Positions 55,462 to 64,000 of a DNA stretch of 64,000 nucleotides are shown here, in pieces (the stretch's first letter is position 1; every line of letters begins with the position of its first letter). Below the pieces are notes generated by a model, which was not told the origin of the DNA, made no database searches, and worked only from the letters and a program-made list of their open reading frames with translations. The stretch is taken from positions 199,749,232-199,813,231 of the forward strand of contig JBOZIK010000001.1 in the NCBI GenBank assembly GCA_051453625.1. Reading direction: 5' to 3'. Made by a program: the position numbers and the translations under genes. The stretch is from Welwitschia mirabilis. Taxonomy: Eukaryota > Gnetophyta > Gnetopsida > Welwitschiales.

Positions 55462-56419
55462 AGGATGAATCTTATATAAATCTTGCTTATTAATGAAGTG
55501 TCTTTCATTATCTTAATTATGTATTTTATCAACAAATAGATATTTTTATCTATATTTATACTTACTAATAAATAGGTTAATTAGCTAGTATGTTGGTAGG
55601 TTAGTATGCCTATATTTGGTTATTGCATTTCAAGTACAGGATGCCAAGTGGCATGAAGATAAGAGAGAAGGTTGAGGTAACAAATAAACATAACAACCCC
55701 AATCATATACCTATTTCTTAGGAGCAAAGAATGGAAACCAAAAAAATAACAAGGGTATAAAAATATGATCACCATCAAAGATGGGGATCATTTTGACAGA
55801 AATGTTCTATGGATAGATAAGGAAAGAAGGTCAAGTTAGGGAACTCTAGCTAGCCTACAAAGATGTTAGCAGAATTTTCCCATACTCTATAGTATTACTT
55901 GCAAAGAAGAACATAGTTATTATCTTATCTTTATGTAATAATTGGTATTTCAATATAAAGCTGAAAAGCATTTAAGTATCATTGTGTGCATATTTTATTA
56001 CTTGAAAAAGTAATATTACTTCTATCTTGCTCCTGTTTGTATAGCTAAACATAAAGTAGGATAATTTTAATACTTAGAAATAAGTATGACTCAGTAGTGT
56101 GTTTATCCTCTGTCATGTTTTATTTCTTTCATTATTTCCCCTGGATGTAATATATGTACATAATACTTGAGCTTCAATAAATAACCTAATTGATTCAAGT
56201 AACTTCATCATAAGACTATTGTGATGATGGATTTTCAACTAAATAGTTAAGTCTCAACTAGTTCTTTAGTAAGCCTTTGATGTATTTTTACTTAATGATG
56301 TGTGATTATTTTAGATTAGTAGTAGCATAGTTTCTATGTTTTCCTAGCATTATTTTACAGTTTCTGGTATTATTTTGTGATACTTTCTACACTTATTTTG
56401 TCATATAAATCACCCATCA
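55462..56419 (+). repeat. 3' LTR of element H
   Basis: Matches 42589-43544 from GGATGAATCTTATAT to CACCCATCA. After it the copia-derived repeat resumes (CATAGGCATAAAAG). Confidence 0.9.
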
Positions 56420-57600
56420 CATAGGCATAAAAGTAAATAGGAGGAAGTGCAAGATCCACATCCTAATTACTAATGGCTAATGAAGAGAAGTGGTAAATTG
56501 TATTGTTTTGTTAATCTATACACAAAGTATACTATTCTAATGTATGTGGATGCATTAGTGGATTATTTTCTCCCTCCCTTAAAGGTGAGTTTAGGGAACT
56601 ATTGTTGTAGTCTAACTTTTATATGTTTTAATGGAATATTGGATCTAGTTATAGTTTTAAAGAAAACAACCTTTTATTTGTTTTATGTTAATGATCAAAG
56701 ACCTTTATTAGCTTAATATTCAGCAAGATATTGGTTATTTAGGGTATCAGTAAAATAAGGCTTATGAACTACCATATACAAAGTAAAAGATTAAAGTGAA
56801 GAAACCACTAGATCTTAGTCCAATTAAATGTATTTGATCATGTAAAAAGTTCCTCACTTTATGGAATTCTATACATGATTAACTTTATTAATAACGTTTT
56901 AAGGTATGTTTAGATATCCATCATGAAGAAAAAGTTTAAAATACTTTTAAAGTTTAAAGAAAAAATGAAAAATGAATTTGACAAAAAAATAAGATGTTTC
57001 TACAAGGACAACAAAGCTAAATATACATCAAATGAATTTTCTAATATGAAAATGTAAAATACAAAGGTGATTGGCTTGTTTAATTACTCTATAATAGAAT
57101 GAAATAGAAAATAGTAAGAATTAACACCAAGTAATTCAGCCTTTGATGTTTCAGTCCATGAATCAAGGGACCTCAAGTTAATAACTTCAAATTTCATTTG
57201 AAAAGAAGTATTTAATAACTAAATAGATGTGAGACTTGTCTTTATTCATAGTAGCCCCATAAATTATTATTTAAATAGAAGAATAAAAAAGATATGGACT
57301 ACAAGAAGCACAATTACTATTAGAAACTACCACATCATAATGCAAAATTTAACTCTGTAATAAATTTTACAATAGCTTCTACAAGATGCTAATTTTTAAC
57401 TTTTTAATCATTTCTAATTGATCATTGTATTTTTGATATTATTAAATTACTAAGTAAACATTGATTTTTTCAATCTTAAACACATTAATAGAATCCATAA
57501 TATTTAGTTGTTATGTTCATTATCATGTTATGAAAAAAATACAATGTTATTTTCTAATAATTTTGTATTAATAAATATTTAATATCAATGTTAAGAACAT
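56420..57600 (+). repeat. Copia-derived repeat unit, copy III, middle part
   Basis: Resumes the unit cut at 42588. The open 78-codon stretch 56480-56716 (YTKYTILMYVDALVDYFLPP) is the best-kept version of a segment present in all three copies; I cannot name it. The copia-like integrase segment follows (YTSNEFSNM near 57020-57050). Confidence 0.65.
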
Positions 57601-58541
57601 GTGAACTATACAAGACAATATATTTTGTACATAATTCATGTGATTATGATACTTTGTAATGTTAATAAATCCATGTTTATTAATATTAACTTAAAATTCT
57701 AGCTAGTTAGTAATACATATTATATCTATCTATATAATGATTTGTGCATCATGGTATTTATGGATAGATAAGAGAATATCACTTGATAGGAAAATATAAG
57801 AGAGGTAATAGAATAGCTAAAAAATAGGCACACTACTTTCATGCAGTTAGTTTAAAGGAGTAAGATAAGAAACAACCAGGGAAGAGAAGGAAGGACAAGG
57901 ATAAAAGGAAAATAAAAAAGGAGGAGAGGAATCTTTGATAGGAGAAAAGAAACTAGCAATAGTAAAAGATAGAATCTAAAGATAAGGATCCAAGATGAAG
58001 AGTTCCAACACATTCTGAAAAGAGTAGCAAATGTCTCTATAGCTTCACTGTAACCTATAAAGAAAAGCATTGTACTTAGTATTTTATGTGATTATAATAT
58101 AAGAATTAGGATTAAGCTAAAAAGTTCTCATAAGATGTGATGCAATATTAAATTGCTTAAGAAAGTAGTTTTTGTTTTCTTTATTTCTCTACTCCTATAT
58201 CTATAGTTGGTAGATATTAGGATATAATAGCACTTAGTAATACATGTTTCACAACATTATTTTTGAGTATTTCTAGTAATATTTTTCCTCTATCTTGTAC
58301 TTTACATATATGATCTCTCATTTATAATTTCATTAATGTCAATCTTCAACTTAAGATGTTTAGGTTAATTATTATTAAAAATGGTCTTGACAATACAATC
58401 TAAACTAGATTGGTTGAGGATTTGATTATCTTAGTTAGTTCTTTAGTAAGCTTTCATAAATATTAGTTTAATGACTTGACTTATTTATAGAACATTACCA
58501 ACATCTTTTTTAAGCTATTTGCATCTTTATAAACAAAATAA
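57601..58541. mobile_element. 0.94-kb insertion of unknown type in repeat copy III
   Basis: Copies I and II are continuous where copy III has these 0.94 kb (join near AAGAACATG / CCATTTAGCATT). The insert begins TGTGAACTATAC and ends near TTTTTAGCA, so a solo LTR (TG...CA) is possible, but no target duplication is clear. Contents are AT-rich with a purine-rich block (57850-57950); the minus-strand frame 57852-58070 is its hydrophobic shadow. Confidence 0.5.
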
Positions 58542-59005
58542 GTACTTTTTAGCACCATTTAGCATTATATTCCATTTACCATTTTTACTGTTGATGCTTT
58601 TTTCCTTATCCATAAAGGAGTCATTAATGTTTCAGAGTTTGTTTCACATGCATATGACCTTAATGTACTTTCTTTTCCTAAAAATTTCTAAAATCCCAAA
58701 TCAGCTATTAGGAATATTCTTTTATTACTATAGTAAATTGGAGTTAATATTTCTAAAGTAAAGTTAAGGTATGCATTATTATGTCTTAAGCATAGAACAT
58801 ATGGATAAGTCATGGATGCTCCAAAACATAATCAATTTGTAAAAGCCAAGATAAGTAAATGGCACAAATATAAATGATGATTAAGCCATGTATTATAGGA
58901 CTACCCTTTTAAATATAATATTTAAGAATTGCATTGAAATTTAAATCCACAATAGGAAGCAAGACTTATAGAGATATAACTCATATTCCTCTAAGAAAAG
59001 ATTAT
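58542..59005 (+). repeat. Copia-derived repeat unit, copy III, right end
   Basis: Homologous to 39400-39840 and 41820-42110; ends at AAAGATTATTTC. The frame 58519-58761 crosses the insertion boundary and is not a gene. Confidence 0.65.
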
Positions 59006-59624
59006 TTCATTGAAGTCTAAGTTAAAAGCTTTATAGAACAATAAGATAGCTATAATTCAACTAGAGAAATGATTGATAGAAATCCCCTGGAAGTAACCAA
59101 CAAACTCACAATAACTTCTAGGGACATAGAATAAAACTTCACTCTCATAACAAAGTTTAGTCCAATACAAGAACTTTAGCTAATTCATTAGAGAATAGAT
59201 TAATTTAATTCTTCTAAGATTAAATACTTTTAGTCATCTAAATCAATCATTCCTTCTAGAAGTTATGATGACAAAGACATAGATCTCATAGACTCTTAGC
59301 TAATAATTAGACTTAAAAGTGAATCATCTGTAAAAGATTTAAGAAATTAAGTTACACATGAAGATTAAATCCTAAAATTGATATTAAAATGATGTACTTA
59401 TTTAGATAAGATAAGAAAATTATCAAAGAAGCAATGACGGATTGTAAAAATGGAACTAAGAAAAGCAAATATAATAAGAAAGAAGGCTGAAGTAGATCTT
59501 AAAAAGGATAAGATATTGAGAGAAAGATAATACTAAAAATAATAAATTCTCTAAAACATAGAGTACATTTTGTGAATTATATGTACATACCCTCACATCA
59601 ACCATCATCAGCTTGTGTTCACAT
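59006..59624. other. Unassigned AT-rich DNA
   Basis: No homology to other parts of the window noticed and no supported gene. Confidence 0.45.
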
Positions 59625-59795
59625 TTGTGTCCATCATCCTCATGCAATCCCTAACTTCTATGTTTGTCATTCTCATGAAACCTCTCACATATTCATTTTC
59701 CATTCTTATGCAATCCCTCAAATTCTCATCGATCATTCTCATGTAACACATTACATCTGTGTCCATCATTCTCACTTACATCCCCAATACACAGT
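59625..59795 (+). repeat. 33-bp minisatellite within an open frame
   Basis: Five diverged units with a CATTCTCATG-type landmark, each exactly 33 bp, so the plus-strand frame 59572-59853 stays open across them. It encodes an 11-residue repeat beginning His-Ser/Pro-His (HSHETSHIFIF, HSYAIPQILID, HSHVTHYICVH). No domain is recognised, and there is no sign of a promoter or exon structure. Confidence 0.7.
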
Positions 59796-59999
59796 TCATT
59801 TTTTACTAAAGACCATAATGTGGTCACTCAAAGTGGATTGTGCTATGACTTAATGTAGGTTACTATCATGCCCTTATTAGAGTGCTAAGCCCTATGCTAA
59901 TAAAGGCAGTTACTAATTAAACTAGCTAAAGTACCATGACATACTACAGTTGCAGGATAAACTAGAGAAAGATAGGCTCCTCTTTCAACTCTTGGGGAG

Positions 60000-60190
60000 G
60001 GTATAGATTTCATGATGCATTAGGAAGGCAGGGAGCTACAGTTTTAATGGTGTATCAGGCAAGTAGAAAAGCATAAATATGGGGAGGCTATGCATTTCAT
60101 GATGCATTAGTGAAATAGAAAGGCATAAACTTGGGCAAACTATGGATTCCACGACACATTAAGGAGGAGAGAGGCATAAAGATGAGTAGT
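60000..60190. repeat. Short diverged tandem repeat
   Basis: Three units of the type 'CTATG.ATTTCATGATGCATTAG...AGAAAGGCATAAA', at about 60003, 60087 and 60140. Spacings are uneven (84 and 53 bp). Confidence 0.6.
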
Positions 60191-60224
60191 TTAAAATGTG
60201 AATTCATCTTCAACATTTATTATG

Positions 60225-60589
60225 TCATTGAAATATTATTAGAGTGCATGCTTAATGATAGATTACTTTCATTTCCCTCCTTTTATTTTTGCAATACTTT
60301 CATACTTTAGTAACATTTTTTAATAGTTATTGTTTTGAAAGTTAATAATATTTTTTATCCCTCATTGATAGTCTATTATAGATAGATTTCAACCAACACT
60401 GTATTAAAATTTAATAATGGTTTTTAGCCATTATTGTATTCTAATTAGATGCTAGTCAAAAACGATAATTAAATTTTATATTATTTATAAAAAATTTTAA
60501 TTATTATAAATGTTAAAAACTATTATTAATTTAATGATGATTGAAAACACTCATTGATGATGTCATTAAAAGTCATTTTTGTTATAGTG
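60225..60589 (-). mobile_element. CACTA (En/Spm) transposon terminus
   Basis: Read on the minus strand from 60589, it begins CACTATAACAAAAATGACTT, the classic plant CACTA terminal inverted repeat. Short subterminal repeats follow, such as AATAATGGCTAAAAACCATT, itself an inverted repeat. No transposase and no partner terminus are seen, so it is either one end of a decayed element or a small non-autonomous one whose other end is lost; its extent to the left is uncertain. Confidence 0.6.
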
Positions 60590-60599
60590 TTTCATTCTT

Positions 60600-63500
60600 A
60601 ATACTACTTCCATTCATTATAACTCTAATAAGTCTATGATTCATTGCCTCTGGTTTATGGCTAGCTTACCCATCAATGGTATCAGTTGGCGTTCTTAGTG
60701 AAGAAAGACTTATTCTTAAAGTTCAATTATAATGTAGAAGTTCAATGGATTAACAATGACCCATTTCAAATAAGAGGCTCTTATTTGGTCTGAGAAAGAT
60801 AAATCCATCATTTTAGCTCCAGAAAGGGATCCTTTTTATATTTTTCTTTAAGAGGCTAATATCAACGTGTTAATCAACTTTTAGTACATGAAACCTCAAT
60901 GTGATCATACTCATTGCTTTCATTCTTCATTACATCATCTTTAAGATGATAACTATAAGCCTTCTGAATCATTCTTTAAGATTCTAAAGTTTAATCCATA
61001 TCTTTCTAGAACTATTCCTGTCATCTAATTTAATGAAGTAAAATTCATAACCCTTTAAAGATTTCAAATATCTTTTCTTAGGAATTTATGAAACTTTTTA
61101 GTTTTAAACATTATTTTAATAATAAAAATTATGTTTAGGAAGAGATTAAAGATTCTATCTATATTCATATGTTAGATAATATGATCTCCCTTCTTGCTCA
61201 GCCTCTTTCTTTTAAAGAAATTATTATTGCTATGAAGGAAATAAAAGATGATAAGGCTTTTTGTTTTAATGGTTTCCTAGTTGAGTTTTATAAGAATTCA
61301 TGGGATGTGATTAGGGATTCTTTCTATGAAGTCTATAAAGAATCACTAGCCTTTGTTTCTCTTAGTAGATTTATTAATAATAGTTTAATCAAGCTCATCC
61401 CAAAAGGCAAGGATGAGGATCTACTAAATACTTTCTGTAAGTTTATTGCTAAAGACTTAGCTAATAGGCCAAAGAAGTATGTTCCTTCTAATCTAATCCA
61501 TCCAAAGCAAACTTCTTTCATTAAGTATCATTATATTTTAACTACTATAATTGTTCTTGCTAAAGTTTGGTAATGAGAATCTAAATCTAATTAAGATCTT
61601 ATTTTATTAAATATTAATTACTCTAAATCCTATGATAGATTCTTTTGAAATTTCAACTTGAATGTGCTCTAAAAAATTAGCTTCAAACATGGATTTTTAC
61701 AATACATTAAGATGATTTCTCTTACGCCTTTGCTAGAGTCTATTTTAATGGGTGTACCTCTGCTCCTTTTCAACTTAAGAGATCAGGTTATAAAGATTAT
61801 CCCTTAGCTACTTACTTGTTCATGATTATTGTTGATGCTTTGGGTCATCTCATTAAGTTATATTTACAATCAGACTCTCTTCATAGTTCCTTCATCATCA
61901 TTTTGATCAGTTCTATAATGCTTCCTTTGTCAATGACTCTTTCTTTTTAATTTTCAATGCTTCATCAAACATTGGTTCTCTGATTCAATGCTTAATTATC
62001 TATTGCTAGGATTTTAGTTCTTGCATTGAGTAGGAAGATTTTTCATATTTTTGCTTTAGGCTGCTCTTTAATTATCATGCTTACATGAGTAGCATCATCT
62101 AGCCAAGTGAGTTTTTAAGGTTCTTAATATGTAGTTTGGTTTCCAGGTCCCTCTCTCATAGCTTTATTCCTGGGTTATGGAAAAGATTCAATAGAATATT
62201 TCATAATAACTCTTTGGAGGTCTTTCTCTACCTAGAAAAATTATTGTTTATGACTGCATCCTTGTAGCCACTTATGTTTTCTATTCTTCTTATCTTTCTT
62301 CCTCTAAATCTTCTTACAATAAGATTGTTGGAATTGTAGGGAACTTTCTTTAGTACTTTAAAAATTCTAATAATAAAGGCTTTATTAGAGTTATTTGGGA
62401 TATTTTTACTTGTTCCAATGATCTTGGATAATTAGGCATAGAAAATATTTTTTATTAAGATAAAGCTCTTGTAGCTCATTGACTTTTTGAATCAAGTGAT
62501 AGGGATGTGTCGTGGAAGGTACTTGTTAGGAACTTCATTTAATTTGTCCTTTCTCTTGGTAGGAGACCTTGGTTATCCAGCTCTTATTAGTAGACTTCTT
62601 TCTCACTTATTCATGTAAAATTTGTTGCTCCATTTTTCTTAATACTATTTGAGACTCTTAACTCACTATTAAAAGTATAATTCAAGATCCTTGTATACTT
62701 ATTCACTGGAATACCTCCCTCTAGTGGTTTCTTTAACTTAGTGATTTAGAGGGTACTCTCATAGAGAAACATGGCTCCAATGCTCTTTCTTTGTATTGTA
62801 AAGGAATCATAAAGATTAAAGATGTTTGTTGTGATCATTTTAATTCTTGATTTACTTAGACTCAAGCAAAGCAAAGGTTTCATCTCTCCGAAAATAAAAG
62901 AAATGCCCCCCACATTTGTACTGGTGACTTACTTCCCATCATATTTTTTCAACTACTCAAAGTGATTATGATCTTTAAACTTGGAATAATAGTCATAATT
63001 ATGAACATATTAAGTAAAAATCCATGAATAAATTATGGTATGATTCTACTTCAATTTCTGAGTGTCCAAATAAAATTTGATGTACTCAACTCTTAGAGGA
63101 ATCTTCATAGGATTTATTTCTCTACAATTAGTAGCTTGCTACTCCTCCTAAAATTTAAATTTTTGGTTGATTCCTTCCTCAAAATGAGCTTTCTCTTGGT
63201 GGTTGACTTCTTCATTTTTCATTTTTTATGCCCCTTTGTCCACATTGCGGTGTTGAAGAATCCCTTGAGTACATCTTTTGATTTTCTATAGTTCCTTCTT
63301 CTACTTGGACATGAGCTAGCCACTCTTTGAGATGACATCAAATTTACAAGCTATTTGCTCCAATTGTCATTGGTGAACATAGCAATCCTTTGTAATAGTG
63401 GGAATGGTCATTTTTACACTGTAGAATCTTATTTGAACTATGAAAGCTTTATAATAAAGTCCTGTTTAATAGTTAGTTCTTAAGGTCTTCCCTTTTCCTT

Positions 63501-63680
63501 CCAAACGTTCTATTATTCAAATATTAAGATTCAAATTTTGTAGGAGTCCCCCACTTTTTCTTTTGTGATCTCTGTTGGAACTCTTCTCTAATTTGGGATC
63601 CATATTGAATAGCTTTATAATCCCTTTTTTGTTTGTTTGGAATATAAAAATGTCTTTCACCTCAAAATTTAAAAAAAAAT
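60600..63680 (+). pseudogene. LINE (non-LTR retrotransposon) ORF2, 3' half
   Basis: The ORF2 protein makes cDNA at the insertion site. A 134-codon open stretch (61169-61573) gives the RT N-terminal motifs: LSFKEIIIAMKEIKDDKAF (consensus with SPGPDGF, here FCFNGF), VEFYKNSWDVI, NSLIKLIPKGKDEDLLN, and LANRPKKYVPSNLIHPKQTS (61456-61515). Then DLILLNINYSKSYDR (61590-61635), ARVYFNGCTSAPFQLKRSG (61732-61790), YPLATYLFMIIVDALGHLIK (61797-61857), and FVNDSFF (near 61927-61950), where the catalytic FADD has lost its first Asp. A zf-RVT-type CPHCGVEESLEYIF lies near 63235-63280. A poly(A) run is at 63669-63680. The endonuclease domain is not seen, so this is a 5'-truncated, dead copy. Confidence 0.75.
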
Positions 63681-64000
63681 AAGTTAATGGAAATCACAAA
63701 TAATAGAAGAGCTTCAAATAAAGAGACTAAGGGAAAAAGAAGCAGAATCACATAGAATTTTGAGCTTGATGCTATAAACTATACTATGCTTGGAAGAGGA
63801 AGGAAGGAGTTGAAGGCTTATAAATGCCTTTGTTCCAAAGATTAAAAAGTTCAAACAAAATCTTACAGTAAATACAAGATTATTTTTACCATTGTAAGGC
63901 ATTACTAAGCTCATCTAGACTAATGAAAGCTCAGAGCTTATAGATGTGATACCATTCCAAAGAGTAGCTAGCCTATGATAAAGCAAAAGAAGTTGCTTGA
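63681..64000. other. Unassigned DNA at the window edge
   Basis: A plus-strand run (RRASNKETKGKRSRI, near 63707-63755, and LDAINYTMLGRGRKELKAYK, near 63762-63822) has coding-like composition with one stop, and a 66-codon frame exists on the other strand (63714-63914). I recognise neither. Confidence 0.3.

Larger units (their letters stand above)
42589..56419 (+). mobile_element. Element H: complete but dead Athila/Tat-type Ty3/gypsy retrotransposon
   Basis: A direct repeat of about 956 bp (42589-43544 and 55462-56419) flanks 11.9 kb with gag, protease, RT, RNase H and integrase in gypsy order, then a 6.7-kb post-pol region with a further coding-like stretch. Total about 13.8 kb. RT, integrase and linker motifs belong to the Athila/Tat branch. 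It sits inside copy III of the copia-derived repeat. The flanks (..catga and catag..) do not give a clean 5-bp target duplication. No convincing PBS is visible after the 5' LTR (TTTTGGGGCTAGAAGAAG). Confidence 0.85.

Noticed and set aside
42589-56419. Element H considered as an integrated pararetrovirus
   Set aside because: It has flanking LTRs and an integrase with HHCC and core motifs, and shows no movement or coat protein motif.
58519-58761. 80-codon hydrophobic frame
   Set aside because: It crosses the boundary of the 0.94-kb insertion, and the equivalent DNA in the two other repeat copies is not open.
61333-61521. Minus-strand frame in the LINE
   Set aside because: It is the exact shadow of the LINE reverse transcriptase frame 61169-61573.

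Overview
This window is plant nuclear DNA, almost certainly from an angiosperm, consisting entirely of old and heavily nested transposable elements. I found no host gene, no tRNA or rRNA gene, no CRISPR array and no bacterial-style operon. The evidence is degenerate but readable Ty3/gypsy polyproteins (Athila/Tat type and one chromovirus), a Ty1/copia Sirevirus-type element, copia-derived repeats, a plant-type LINE and a CACTA terminus. The DNA is very AT-rich, CpG is scarce, and nearly every reading frame carries stops at positions where relatives have Trp, Gln or Arg, as expected for old methylated heterochromatin. The species cannot be named from the sequence. Runs of N are assembly gaps, the largest at 1333-1697, 4552-5210, 19741-20705, 28935-29389 and 49152-49870; open frames that cross them are artefacts.

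Region 1 (1-25.03 kb) is a nest built mostly from one Athila/Tat-like LTR family. Element B (minus strand) starts with its LTR at 18421-19666, continues with gag (17865-16285), and is then split: its last gag residues, protease, reverse transcriptase and integrase lie at 3691-1, with the 3' LTR beyond the left edge. Between the two halves sit a minus-strand chromovirus fragment (15035-16184), unidentified repeat-rich DNA with a 124-bp tandem repeat and an (AC)n run, and element F, a plus-strand, internally deleted member of the same LTR family (3692-13058). B itself interrupts the protease gene of an older copy (G, 19667-20975). To the right are three stacked minus-strand LTRs of the same family (C, D, E; 21076-25026).

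Region 2 (25.25-59.0 kb) is built on three head-to-tail copies of a roughly 1.9-kb unit with a decayed copia-like integrase segment. Copy I is interrupted by a 12.7-kb Sirevirus-like element (25831-38545) whose RT-RNase H-ORF3 block is duplicated. Copy III is interrupted by a 13.8-kb Athila/Tat-type gypsy element H (42589-56419) with recognisable LTRs, a complete but dead gag-pol, and a long post-pol region with a third reading frame. Copy III also has a 0.94-kb insertion of unknown type.

Region 3 (59.0-64.0 kb) holds two minisatellites, one CACTA-transposon terminus ending at 60589, and a 3'-half LINE (60.6-63.68 kb) ending in a poly(A) tract.

Nothing here looks currently mobile. The most unusual structures are the recurring GTCAT-CCCC-ATGAC hairpins in the region-1 LTR family, the tandem LTR-PBS-leader arrangements, the repeated self-nesting, and the post-pol ORF3s in two unrelated retrotransposon classes that resemble the 'putative plant transposon protein' family.
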